Positions 26,273-34,929 of a DNA stretch of 64,000 nt are shown one piece after another (the first letter of the stretch is position 1; every line of letters begins with the position of its first letter). Where the stretch lies: positions 1,178,001 through 1,242,000 of the forward strand of contig CAWBUL010000006.1 in NCBI GenBank assembly GCA_963791885.1, given 5' to 3'. The translations under genes were made by a program, and so were the position numbers. This DNA comes from CAVSUZ01 sp963791885. Lineage in GTDB: Bacteria; Pseudomonadota; Alphaproteobacteria; Acetobacterales; Acetobacteraceae. The notes under the pieces are model-generated. The model saw only the letters and a list, made by a program, of their open reading frames with translations, was not told where the DNA came from and did no database searches.

Positions 26273-27024
26273 GCCGGCACCGTTTCGTACAACGCGGCAA
26301 CGTCTTGGGCGCCAAGTACGTTCGGCTGCTCGAGAAATACGGTTCGACCGTTGCGCAGGCCGAGAATGCGGTCGGCATAGCGGCGGGCGAGCTCCGGTTG
26401 GTGCAGCACGCAGATCACCGCCAGCCGGTCCACGGTGGCGAGGCGGCGGAGGAGGCGCATGATCTCCTCGGCAGCTTCCGGATCAAGGCTGGCGACGGGT
26501 TCGTCGGCAAGCAGCGCGCGGGGGCGCTGGGCGAGAGCGCGGGCGATGGCGACGCGCTGAGCCTGTCCGCCTGATAATGTGCCGGCGCGCTGTGCGGCAA
26601 CGGATGCGAGCCCGACTTCCTCCAGGCACTCCATCGCGTGCCCGCGCTCCTGCCCGGGAAGGCGCCCGAGCGATGTCAGCAGACCGCGATGGCGGCCGAG
26701 CGTGCCGCACATCACGTTGGCGAGGACGCTCCGGCGCCGGACGAGATAGGCCTGCTGGAAGATCATGCCGAGCGCGAGGCGCGCGTCGCGCACCGCGCTA
26801 CCGGTCAGACGGGTGAGATCCTGGCCTCGGAGCAGAACACGGCCGGCGGTGGGGCGGAGTATGCCCGCGATGCAGCGAAGGAGCGTCGATTTGCCGCTGC
26901 CGTTGTGGCCGAGGATGACGAGCAATTCGCCCTCTGACACGGCCAGATGCGCGTCTTCGAGCGCAAGCCGGCCGGTCGGGTAGCGTAACTCGAGGCCCTC
27001 GGCCTCGATCATGGCCTGGGTCAA
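26269..27024 (-). CDS. phnC: Phosphonate/phosphite ABC transporter ATP-binding protein PhnC
   Basis: A 251-residue ATPase: Walker A GHNGSGKST (39-47), signature LSGGQAQRVAIARALAQRP, Walker B ALLADEPVASLDP, and a switch His in VICVLHQPELA. It powers uptake through PhnE. It overlaps both neighbours by four bases (ATGA), so the operon order is D-C-E. Confidence 0.94.
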   Translation of the reverse strand: MTQAMIEAEGLELRYPTGRLALEDAHLAVSEGELLVILGHNGSGKSTLLRCIAGILRPTAGRVLLRGQDLTRLTGSAVRDARLALGMIFQQAYLVRRRSVLANVMCGTLGRHRGLLTSLGRLPGQERGHAMECLEEVGLASVAAQRAGTLSGGQAQRVAIARALAQRPRALLADEPVASLDPEAAEEIMRLLRRLATVDRLAVICVLHQPELARRYADRILGLRNGRTVFLEQPNVLGAQDVAALYETVPA

Positions 27025-27923
27025 CCGGAGACCTTGGTCAGATCGATATTCAACACGTGCACGAGCGCGCGGATGTCGTCGTATGCACCGTCGGTCTGCG
27101 GCACGAGGCGTGCACCGGAACTACCAAGTATTTTCAGATCGGCCGCTGACAGCTCACTCATGTCCAGGTTCTGCAGCACCGCGATCAGCCTGCTGCGGAA
27201 CGGCTCCTTGACGTCGGGGCCAATCGCTATCGGATCGATAGGGATCGGATTGCTTTGCCAGAGCGTGACGAACATTCCCGGCTGGTAGCTGCCCGCGAGT
27301 TGCGCCGCGGTGGTTTCCTGGCTGTTCAGCTCCCCAGCCTCAACCTTGTGGTTGCGCTCGGCTTCGAAGCTCGCGCTGTGGCTGCCCGCGTAGATTCCTT
27401 TCACGCCGGTATCAGGATTGATGCCCGCCTGGCTCAGTGCGTAGGCCGGGAACAGATGGCCGGAGGTGGAAGCGGGATCGGAATAGGCGAATGTATGACC
27501 CGCAACACCCTTCAGATCCGTGATGCCGCTGCCCGGCCAGGTGATGATGCTCGCTCGGTAGGTTTCCGGCTTTCCTTCCTTGTTGCCGAACGTGGCCACG
27601 GCATCGGCATGAGCAACCTGGTGGGCCAGCACGTAGCCGAGCGGCCCGAACTCACCCAACTCCAGCTTGCCGGCGCGCATCGCCTCGATCTCGGCGGTGT
27701 AGTTGGTGGTGATCAGCATTTCGACTTTGCAACCGAGCTTCTTGCTGATCAGGTCACCGATATGGCCGTAGATCGGCGTCAGCTGCGCGGCCGCTTCGTA
27801 CGGCTCCACGCCGAAGCGCACGGTTCCGCCGTTCGGGCAATCTGCGTTCTGGGTTTGCGCATAAGCGGCAATAGGCGCGGCGGCGAGAGCCGCCGCGGCC
27901 AGACAGGCGCGCACGAGCTTCAT
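27021..27923 (-). CDS. phnD: Phosphate/phosphite/phosphonate ABC transporter substrate-binding protein PhnD
   Basis: A 300-residue periplasmic receptor with signal peptide MKLVRACLAAAALAAAPIAA-YAQ. Family regions are VRFGVEPYEAAAQLTPIYGH, FGPLGYVLAHQ, AYSDPASTSGHLFPAYAL and AGSHSASFEA, where the Ser/Thr cluster of ASTSGHL normally contacts the phosphonate oxygens. GGGGAG lies 11 bases before ATG 27923. Without catabolic phn genes in the window, the ligand (phosphonate, phosphite or phosphate) remains open. Confidence 0.92.
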   Translation of the reverse strand: MKLVRACLAAAALAAAPIAAYAQTQNADCPNGGTVRFGVEPYEAAAQLTPIYGHIGDLISKKLGCKVEMLITTNYTAEIEAMRAGKLELGEFGPLGYVLAHQVAHADAVATFGNKEGKPETYRASIITWPGSGITDLKGVAGHTFAYSDPASTSGHLFPAYALSQAGINPDTGVKGIYAGSHSASFEAERNHKVEAGELNSQETTAAQLAGSYQPGMFVTLWQSNPIPIDPIAIGPDVKEPFRSRLIAVLQNLDMSELSAADLKILGSSGARLVPQTDGAYDDIRALVHVLNIDLTKVSG

Positions 27924-28075
27924 GTTGATGTGTCTCCCCTTGATAGGGAGGGCATACCGGCAGCGTGCGATCCTGCTGTTTCGGATTTGTGGCAGTCCGG
28001 AGAAGGTTCGGGTGTAGATCAGAACAAAGTCGCTTCGGCCGGCACCGAAACGAGGCCCGTGCTGCTTCGCCTACG

Positions 28076-28104
28076 AACACCATCGATCGTCCGTGGATGG
28101 TGTT
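28076..28104 (+). promoter_or_regulatory. Hairpin immediately before the MFS start codon
   Basis: 9-bp arms AACACCATC and GATGGTGTT with an 11-base loop, then TTTATG, where ATG 28108 is the MFS start. The only Shine-Dalgarno-like sequence (GGATGG) is inside the right arm, so the hairpin could terminate transcription or hide the ribosome site. Confidence 0.45.
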
Positions 28105-28107
28105 TTT

Positions 28108-29413
28108 ATGTCTGCCCAAAATCCCCATCGGAATTCGCCCCCGATATTCTTTGGCTGGCGTGTTGTCGCGGGCAGCTTTGTCGTTGCCGTCTTTGCGTGG
28201 GGAATCGGATTTTATGGGCCGCCGATTTATATGGAGACGATCCACGCATCGCGCGGCTGGCCTATCGCCCTGATCTCCGCGGCCATCACTGTTCACTTCC
28301 TGCTCGGCGCGGTGATCGTGGCAAACTTGGCGACGCTGCATCGCGTGTTCGGGCTGGCTGCAGTCACCCGTGCCGGGGCGGTTGCGACAGGGGTGGGTTT
28401 GATTGGCTGGGCGTGGGCGCAGGAACCCTGGCAGCTGTTTGCCGCAACACTTCTGAGTGCGAGTGGCTGGGCGACGACGGGCGGGGCCGCACTCAATGCG
28501 ATGATCTCGCCGTGGTTTGTACGCAGGCGGCCGGCCGCGCTGTCGATGGCGTTCAACGGCGCGAGCATGGGCGGCGTCGTGTTTTCTCCGTTGTGGGTGC
28601 TGTTGATTTCGCAGCTGGGCTTTCGGTGGGCGGCCGTTGTCGTCGCAGCATCGGCGATGGGCGTTCTGTGGGTGGTCGCTTCTACCCTTTTGAAACGCTC
28701 CCCCGCCGAGATGGCGCTGTGTGCGGATGGCGATTCCGATGGCGGAAAATCCGCTATCCTGAAAGGCGTCACCACCGCCGAGCCGTTTCGGAACCCCTGG
28801 CGCGACTGGCGCTTCTGCACGCTTGCTGCGACTGCTTCGCTTGGTCTGTTCGCCCAGATCGGATTGGTCACTCAGCTTTTTTCGCTCCTGGTGCCGGCAC
28901 TCGGTGAAGCCGACGCCGGAGGAGCGATGGGTTTCGCGACCGCCAGCGCTATCGGTGGCCGAACCCTACTGGGTATGCTCCTTCATCCCGGCACCGATCG
29001 CCGTATCGCTGCGTCTGCAAATGCTGGGTTACAGGCCGTCGGGTCACTGGCGCTGATGCTGGCAGCGGGTCACTCCATTCCGCTCCTGCTGACAGGGTGT
29101 TTTCTGTTTGGTCTCGGGTTGGGCAACGTTACATCTCTGCCGCCGCTGATCGCCCAGACGGAATTTCAGCCCTATGACGTGCAGCGTCGTGGCTTTGGTG
29201 ACGGCCGTAAGTCAGGGAACCTACGCTTTCGCCCCGGCTGCATTTGGACTGCTGCGCCACGCGGAGCAGGCGATTGGGATGGGAATGGCCCCCGGAGCAG
29301 CGCCGCTGTTGTTTGCAGCCGCGCTTGCCATCCAACTGTGGTCGGCCGCTGCGGCACTGGCTGGGCGTGGACGAGCAGCCGTCGGCACCCGATACGTGGC
29401 GAGGGGAAGCTGA
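28108..29413 (+). pseudogene. MFS transporter, frameshifted near the C-terminus
   Basis: Twelve-helix major facilitator of the oxalate/monocarboxylate type (FFGWRVVAGSFVVAVFAWGI, GWPIALISAAITVHFLLGAV, RRRPAALSMAFNGASMGGVV). The first ~360 residues are in one frame. After EFQPYDVQR near 29190 the protein-like sequence (VALVTAVSQGTYAFAPAAFG, LLRHAEQAIGMGM, PLLFAAALAIQLWSAAAALA) continues in another frame to a TGA at 29411-29413. A one-base indel thus removes the last two helices. If this is an assembly error, the transporter is intact. Confidence 0.8.
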
Positions 29414-29496
29414 GAGGCCGCCATCGCGGGCGTCCGGCTTGCCCCAGACTTGGAATGTTTCGCCACTCCGTGCAGTAATTCCGCTAGATTGGTGAC

Positions 29497-30525
29497 ATGG
29501 CTAGCGAAACAGTCCTGCGCGACCAGTCGGCAGCTCGCGCGCCCCGCGCCAGGCTCTCCGTTCGAGGCCGGCTTTTGCTCGCGGCCGCGGTGGTTCTTGC
29601 TCTGTTCGTAGGGTGGGAGGTGCTGACCAGTGTCGTCGCTTACACCAGCGACGCGTACGTGCGATCGGACCTTGTCGCGTTTTCTCCCCAGGTCAGCGGC
29701 CACATCGTCGCGGTGCATGTGCACGATAATCAGACGGTTCACCAGGGCGATCTGATGGCTTCGATCGACCCGGTGCCCTTTCAGCTTGAGGTCGCTGCGC
29801 ATCGAGCGGCGCTGATGGCGGCGAACGCACAGGAACAAGCGGACCGGGATAGCGTTGCTGCGGCGCAGGACGCTTTAGCAGGCGCGAAAGCCGCGGAGGA
29901 CCTCGCGGCTGCGGACCAAGGGCGCACGGCCAAAGTGGCGGCAGAGGGTTTCGCGTCACGACAGGCGCTGGACGCGGCGAACGAGACGGCGAAGCGGACG
30001 GCTGCGGCAACCGACGGGGCGCAGGCGGCGGTGGCACGAGCGCAGCGGATGGAGGCGATGCACGCTGCGGGAGGGGCGAAGGCACAGGCCGATCTCGCGA
30101 CCGCGGAATGGGAGCTATCGCGCACGCAGCTCTATGCGCCGGTTAACGGGACGATCAACAATTTGACGCTGCGGGTTGGCGACACGGCGGAGGTTGGCGT
30201 GCCGCTTATCGGTATCGTCGATGCGGACGCATTTCGGATCATCGCCAATTACAAGCAGAGCTACCTTCGCGCGTTCCGGGCCGGGGGCACGGCCTGGGTT
30301 TGGCTGGATTCAGATCCATGGCACCTGTATCGCGCGCGGATCGGCGGAATTGCACAGGGCATCAGCCGCAGCGAAACCCGGCCCGGGCTGCTGCCCTATG
30401 TAGCGCCGACGACGGATTGGATCCGCTTGCAACGCCGCTTCCCCGTGACGCTGCTCCTGGTCGATCGCCCGCCGGACAATCGGTTGTTCATGGGCGCGGA
30501 TGCGCGTGTCGTGATCTTTCCCTAG
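29497..30525 (+). CDS. HlyD-family secretion / efflux adaptor protein (EmrA-like)
   Basis: A 342-residue periplasmic adaptor: a short cytosolic tail, one membrane helix (LLLAAAVVLALFVGWEVLTS), a biotinyl-lipoyl half (YVRSDLVAFSPQVSGHIVAV), a long coiled-coil hairpin (about 95-205, Ala/Gln-rich) and the second half (LYAPVNGTINNLTLRVGDTA). It would link an inner-membrane exporter, here probably the FUSC protein downstream, to an outer-membrane channel. Its stop TAG is the first base triplet of the inverted-repeat element at 30523. Confidence 0.9.
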   Translation: MASETVLRDQSAARAPRARLSVRGRLLLAAAVVLALFVGWEVLTSVVAYTSDAYVRSDLVAFSPQVSGHIVAVHVHDNQTVHQGDLMASIDPVPFQLEVAAHRAALMAANAQEQADRDSVAAAQDALAGAKAAEDLAAADQGRTAKVAAEGFASRQALDAANETAKRTAAATDGAQAAVARAQRMEAMHAAGGAKAQADLATAEWELSRTQLYAPVNGTINNLTLRVGDTAEVGVPLIGIVDADAFRIIANYKQSYLRAFRAGGTAWVWLDSDPWHLYRARIGGIAQGISRSETRPGLLPYVAPTTDWIRLQRRFPVTLLLVDRPPDNRLFMGADARVVIFP

Positions 30526-30653
30526 TGTCCCGAATCCGGAGTTCGTCACATGCATGACGCCCTTCGGTTCGGGACACTATCCGTTGTTTTCAGTGGCCTG
30601 TTGAATCCTTCCGTTCGCCGCAACAAGCGGCGAACTTCAGGGGCAGGACACTA
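30523..30653. repeat. Structured, TA-flanked inverted-repeat element (MITE-like)
   Basis: Outer ends TAGTGTCCCG (30523) and CAGGACACTA (ending 30653) are inverted with one mismatch. Inside, TAGTGTCCCGAA pairs with TTCGGGACACTA (ending 30579), and GTTCGCCG pairs with CGGCGAAC (30613-30635). The TA borders and GTG... ends resemble IS630-type termini. It fills the whole gap between the HlyD and FUSC genes. Confidence 0.6.
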
Positions 30654-30654
30654 G

Positions 30655-31767
30655 ATGATCGGCGGTATTCGGCGGGAAATTGCCGGTGACCTGAGATCGA
30701 CGCTGAGCAGCGGGGCGCGGGCCGCGAGTACGTTGGTGGCCTTGTGTGGGCGCATCGACATACGCAGTCACGCCGCATACTCGGCCACCAAGACGACACT
30801 CGCGGTGCTGCTCGCCGTGCTGGTCGCGTGCGCGATGAATTTGCAGGATGTCTGGTGGGCAGCGATCAGTGCTTACATGATGACCAATCCGCCGTCGCTG
30901 GCACGCGCCGTACGGCGGATCATCGGCACGGCGGCTGGGGCCGTACTCGCGATCGTCTCGATCGGCTGGCTGGCCTATGACCACGTTGCCTGCTGCCTAT
31001 GTCTGTTTGCTGTCAGTGTATTGGGGATCATCGGGTTCAACGTCAGCCGCTACGCTTACGCGTGGCTGTTCGTGAGCATCACCTTCTGCCTGGTGCTGCT
31101 CTCCGCGCTGTCCGATCCGACCGCCGCGTTCTCCTTCGGTGTGGGGCGCATTATCGAAGTCACGGTTGGCACGGGCGCTGCCCTGGCCGTTGCGACCGTC
31201 TTTCCCGACGAGGCGGCTGCGCCGCCAGCGCCGGCGTACGGCTGGGACGATTTGCTGGGGCGCGGCACGCCCGTTCTGGTTCATGCGATCCGGTCCGGCA
31301 TCGCCGTCGCGATCATTCCGGTGGTGTGGTCGGCATTCGACCTCCTCAGCGCCACGACGATGGCGATCACCGTGGTCGCGGTGCTCTCGACGCCGGTGTC
31401 GGCCAATCTGGGTGAGACACATCGGATCGTTCTGGAGCGTTGCGGGCAGCGGTTGCTGGGCTGTCTTGTGGGTGGGTTAATGGCCCTGCTGCTGCTGGGG
31501 CTGAACCTGGACATCCTGCCGGCGTGGTTGCTGGTGTTGGGGGCGGGCGTGTGGCTGTGCGCCTATCTTCAGAACAGCGCTCCGGACTCGACGTATGCCG
31601 GGGTGCAGGCCGCCATGGTATTCATCATGACGCTGGTGCAGGGAGCCGCGCCGCCGGAGAGTATCCTGCCGGGTGTGAATCGGTTTGTCGGCATTTTGCT
31701 CGGGCTGCTGATCCTGTTCGCAGTAATGTTCGCTATCGGCGAGCCGGCTCCGGAGGGGGCGCGCTGA
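30655..31767 (+). CDS. FUSC-family (fusaric acid resistance-like) inner-membrane exporter
   Basis: A 370-residue protein with ten or so hydrophobic segments in two repeats (TTLAVLLAVLVACAMNLQDV then WWAAISAYMMTNPP; IRSGIAVAIIPVVWSAFDLL, TTMAITVVAVLSTP). The conserved W-A-x(4) and P motifs of the PET/FUSC family are present. It probably exports aromatic acids or drugs together with the upstream HlyD adaptor. ATG 30655 lies directly after the repeat element and has no clear ribosome site, so expression may depend on that element's structure. Confidence 0.88.
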   Translation: MIGGIRREIAGDLRSTLSSGARAASTLVALCGRIDIRSHAAYSATKTTLAVLLAVLVACAMNLQDVWWAAISAYMMTNPPSLARAVRRIIGTAAGAVLAIVSIGWLAYDHVACCLCLFAVSVLGIIGFNVSRYAYAWLFVSITFCLVLLSALSDPTAAFSFGVGRIIEVTVGTGAALAVATVFPDEAAAPPAPAYGWDDLLGRGTPVLVHAIRSGIAVAIIPVVWSAFDLLSATTMAITVVAVLSTPVSANLGETHRIVLERCGQRLLGCLVGGLMALLLLGLNLDILPAWLLVLGAGVWLCAYLQNSAPDSTYAGVQAAMVFIMTLVQGAAPPESILPGVNRFVGILLGLLILFAVMFAIGEPAPEGAR

Positions 31768-31810
31768 GTCTTTGTTTCGCGCGCAGCCGCCACACCAACC
31801 CTGCGCGCGT

Positions 31811-31836
31811 ATCAATCGGCCGTTCGGCCGCTTGAT
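31811..31836. promoter_or_regulatory. Inverted repeat upstream of the catabolic operon
   Basis: Arms ATCAATCGGCCG and CGGCCGCTTGAT around TT, one mismatch in 12. It lies 56 bases before the dehydrogenase start and has no T-run after it, so an operator is more likely than a terminator. Confidence 0.45.
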
Positions 31837-31891
31837 ATGACATCCCGGCTCGGCGAGCCTATCCTTGGCTCAATCATCCGAGGAGGGACCC

Positions 31892-33370
31892 ATGCTGAAT
31901 CCCGCATCACCTCTGCCCCTGAAGGACCCCACCCTGCTCCGTCAGGCCAATTATATCGACGGCAAGTGGGTGGAGGCCGATAGCGGCCGCACCCTGGTGG
32001 TGAAGAACCCTGCCACGGGCGAGCCGGTCGGTGAGGTCCCTGCAATGGGCAAAGCGGAGACACGCCGCGCCATCGACGCCGCCGCAAAGGCCTATCCTGC
32101 GTGGCGCGCCATGCTCGCGAAGGAACGCGGTGCGATCCTGCGCAAACTGTCGGACCTGATGCTGGCGAACACCGATGATCTCGCGATAATCATGACAGCC
32201 GAGCAGGGCAAGCCGTTGACGGAGAGCAAGGGGGAGATCGCGTACGCCGCGAGCTTCATTGACTGGTTCGCCGAGGAAGGGAAACGCGTCTACGGCGATA
32301 CGATTCCGCAGAACGCCAAGGGCCGTCGCATCCTGGTGACGAAGGAGCCGATCGGCGTGTTTGCCGCCATCACGCCGTGGAACTTCCCCGCGGCGATGAT
32401 TACGCGCAAGGCGGGTCCCGGCTGGGCGGCGGGCTGCACTGGCGTGATCCGGCCGGCATCGCAAACGCCGTTCTCGGCGCTCGCGCTGGCCGTGCTGGCG
32501 GAGCGTGTGGGCATGCCGCCCGGCGTGTGCAACATCATCACCGGCCCGTCCGGCGAGACCGGGGCGGAGCTGACCTCGAACCCGACGGTGCGGAAGCTGT
32601 CCTTCACCGGATCGACGGAAGTGGGCGCGAAGCTGCTGGCGCAATGTGCACCGACGATCAAGAAGACCAGCATGGAGCTGGGCGGCAACGCGCCGTTCAT
32701 CGTGTTCGACGATGCGGACCTGGACGCCGCGGTGCAGGGCGCAATGGCGAGCAAGTATCGCAACACCGGCCAGACCTGCGTTTGTGCGAACCGCATCCTG
32801 GTGCAGGAGGGCGTGTACGACGTCTTCGCGCAGAAATTCAAAGCCGCGATCGAGCAGATGAAGGTCGGCAACGGCATGGAATCCGGCGTGTCTCAGGGGC
32901 CGCTGATCAATGCCGATGCGGTGAAGAAGGTCGAAGAGCATATCGCCGATGCAGAAAAGCGCGGCGCGAAGGTGTTGATCGGCGGGCATCGCCACAAGCT
33001 CGGCGGCAATTTCTTCGAGCCCACGCTGCTGGCGAACGTGCCGCACGATGCGCTGATTTTCCGGGAAGAGACGTTCGGCCCGGTCGCGCCGCTGTTCCGC
33101 TTCAAGACGGAGGAGGAAGCGATCAAGCTCGCCAACGATACGGAGTTCGGTCTGGCTGCGTATTTCTATGCACGCGATGTCGGCCGCATCTTCCGCGTCG
33201 GAGAGGCGCTGGAATACGGACTGATCGGCATCAATGAAGGGATCATCTCCACCGCCGAGGCGCCATTCGGTGGAATGAAGTCCTCAGGTCTCGGACGCGA
33301 GGGATCGAAATACGGCATCGAGGAGTATCTGGAGATCAAATACCTCGCGGTCGGCGGGATCGGGACGTAA
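31892..33370 (+). CDS. gabD: NAD(P)-dependent succinate-semialdehyde dehydrogenase-type aldehyde dehydrogenase
   Basis: A 492-residue aldehyde dehydrogenase. Catalytic Glu262 (MELGGNAPF) and Cys296 (NTGQTCVCANR) are present, with TPWNFPAAMITRKAGP and FTGSTEVG of the cofactor pocket and the GabD-type ending EAPFGGMKSSGLGREGSKYG. It would oxidise succinate semialdehyde or a related semialdehyde. Odd: the cofactor-binding Lys of the usual KPASQTP motif is Arg (IRPASQTP, residue 187). GGAGGG 5 bases before ATG 31892 fixes the start. First gene of a tight operon. Confidence 0.88.
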   Translation: MLNPASPLPLKDPTLLRQANYIDGKWVEADSGRTLVVKNPATGEPVGEVPAMGKAETRRAIDAAAKAYPAWRAMLAKERGAILRKLSDLMLANTDDLAIIMTAEQGKPLTESKGEIAYAASFIDWFAEEGKRVYGDTIPQNAKGRRILVTKEPIGVFAAITPWNFPAAMITRKAGPGWAAGCTGVIRPASQTPFSALALAVLAERVGMPPGVCNIITGPSGETGAELTSNPTVRKLSFTGSTEVGAKLLAQCAPTIKKTSMELGGNAPFIVFDDADLDAAVQGAMASKYRNTGQTCVCANRILVQEGVYDVFAQKFKAAIEQMKVGNGMESGVSQGPLINADAVKKVEEHIADAEKRGAKVLIGGHRHKLGGNFFEPTLLANVPHDALIFREETFGPVAPLFRFKTEEEAIKLANDTEFGLAAYFYARDVGRIFRVGEALEYGLIGINEGIISTAEAPFGGMKSSGLGREGSKYGIEEYLEIKYLAVGGIGT

Positions 33371-33374
33371 ACCG

Positions 33375-33764
33375 ATGGCTGACTCGTCTCTGCGGGCTGA
33401 AGGCCGTGCGCTGCGTCGGAAATTGATGGGCGACGCCTTCGCCGATCGGATCGACAAACAGGTGTATGCCGATCCGATCATGGAGAAGTTCGCCGAGGTC
33501 ACGCAGGAGGTGATCTTCGGCAAGCTGTGGACCCGGCCGGGGCTGGATCTGAAGACACGTGCGCTGGTTTGCGTTGTTTCGGATACCGCGCTCGGCCGGA
33601 CGCCGGAGTTGAAGACGCATCTCCGTTTCGCGCGCAACGAGGGCTGGACGGAAGACGAGATCGTCGAGGCGCTGCTGCATATGATCGGATATGTGGGGGC
33701 GCCGCTGGTGCGTGAGGCGTTGATCGCGGCCACGGAGGTGTTCGCGGAGATGCGCGCCGAATGA
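33375..33764 (+). CDS. Carboxymuconolactone decarboxylase-family protein
   Basis: A 129-residue AhpD-like/CMD protein (IMEKFAEVTQEVIFGKLWTR, LDLKTRALVCVVSDTALGRT, NEGWTEDEIVEALLHMIGYV, GAPLVREAL). The redox CxxC of AhpD is absent, so it belongs to the decarboxylase-like branch used in aromatic-ring or lactone catabolism. It starts 4 bases after the dehydrogenase stop, and its TGA overlaps the next ATG. Confidence 0.88.
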   Translation: MADSSLRAEGRALRRKLMGDAFADRIDKQVYADPIMEKFAEVTQEVIFGKLWTRPGLDLKTRALVCVVSDTALGRTPELKTHLRFARNEGWTEDEIVEALLHMIGYVGAPLVREALIAATEVFAEMRAE

Positions 33765-34927
33765 CGTTCGCGCTGACACCCGAACAGCGGGACATGGTCA
33801 CGTCTGTTCGGGCGCTGGCGCAAAAGAAGTTCCGACCGCGCGCCATGCGGTGGATGGACGGGACATTCCCGTGGGAGAACATCGCTGATCTCGCGGAGAT
33901 GGGGATCCTGGGCATGGCGGTGCCCGAACAGTACGGCGGCATGGACCTGGGCGTATTCGACACGGCGCTAGTGCTCGAGGAAATCGCCAAGGCCTGTTAC
34001 GTCACGGCGATGGCGGTGCTGGGCGAGGTCGGTGTCCAGGTCCGAGTGATTTCCACCTATGCGCCAGAAAACATCAAGCAAAGTTTGTTGCCGAAGGTGT
34101 GCAGCGGGGACGCGATCCTGGCGATCTGCATGACCGAGCCGCATGCCGGCACCGACGTCGCGAACTACAGAACCAACGTGGATGTGCGCGGCGATCGGCT
34201 GATTCTGAAAGGCATCAAGACGCTGATTAGCCGCGCGGATGAGGCGCAGGCCTTCGTGGTGTTCACGCGTATCGATCGACGGCCCGGGCGGGAGGGCATC
34301 GGCTGCGTGCTGGTGGAGAAGGACACGCCCGGATTTCAGGTGACCGCGCGCTATCACACGATGGGCGGCGAGAACCTGGCGGAGATCGTGTTCGATTCCT
34401 GTGAACTGCCGCTGGAAAACCTGATCATCCGCGAGAACGGCTTCCGCCTGCTGCTGAGCGCATTCAACACGCAGCGCTGCCTCAACCCGAGCATTTCGCT
34501 TGGCTTGGCGGAAGGTGCATTCGAAGAGGCGGTGAAGTATGCGCGCGACCGAACGGCGTTCGGGCGGGCGATTGGCGGCTTCCAGGGGATGCGATGGAAG
34601 CTTGCGGAGATGTATCGCGATATCGAAGTCGGGCGCGCGATCCTGTATCGCGCCTGTGCCACGGCCAATCCGTTTCCTGACCCGCATATGGCGGCGGTCG
34701 CGAAGATGTACTGCAACGAGATGGCGATCCGAGTGACGGGCGAGGCCATTCAGGTGCATGGCGGATACGGCTTCACGGACGAATACCCGGTGTCGCGCCT
34801 GTATCGTGGCGCTCGGTACGGAACGCTGGGCGGCGGCACGACGGAGACGCTGAAGGAGCTGGTGGGAAAGAAGATCGTTGCGGATTTCCCGGAGCAGGAC
34901 GGGTTCCTGGGGATGGGGGCGTTCTGA
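33761..34927 (+). CDS. Acyl-CoA dehydrogenase
   Basis: A 388-residue FAD enzyme with the three ACAD domains: N-terminal helices, middle beta domain (AICMTEPHAGTDVANYRTNV, LKGIKTLISRADEAQAFVVF) and C-terminal helices (ARDRTAFGRAIGGFQGMRWK, EAIQVHGGYGFTDEYPVSRL). The GTLGGGTTET loop indicates the subgroup whose catalytic Glu lies elsewhere than in the classical IYEGT motif. It would introduce a 2,3-double bond into a CoA thioester of the pathway. It overlaps the preceding gene by ATGA. Confidence 0.92.
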   Translation: MTFALTPEQRDMVTSVRALAQKKFRPRAMRWMDGTFPWENIADLAEMGILGMAVPEQYGGMDLGVFDTALVLEEIAKACYVTAMAVLGEVGVQVRVISTYAPENIKQSLLPKVCSGDAILAICMTEPHAGTDVANYRTNVDVRGDRLILKGIKTLISRADEAQAFVVFTRIDRRPGREGIGCVLVEKDTPGFQVTARYHTMGGENLAEIVFDSCELPLENLIIRENGFRLLLSAFNTQRCLNPSISLGLAEGAFEEAVKYARDRTAFGRAIGGFQGMRWKLAEMYRDIEVGRAILYRACATANPFPDPHMAAVAKMYCNEMAIRVTGEAIQVHGGYGFTDEYPVSRLYRGARYGTLGGGTTETLKELVGKKIVADFPEQDGFLGMGAF

Positions 34928-34929
34928 CG

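Noticed and set aside
25451..27923. Full phosphonate degradation (C-P lyase) locus
   Set aside because: Only the transporter genes phnDCE are present; no phnG-M or phosphonatase genes in the window.
27255..28907. 550-residue plus-strand frame across phnD and the MFS gene
   Set aside because: Opposite strand of phnD and wrong frame of the MFS gene; both real genes explain the region.
31907..33046. 379-residue minus-strand open frame opposite gabD
   Set aside because: Antisense shadow; His/Arg-rich without homology.
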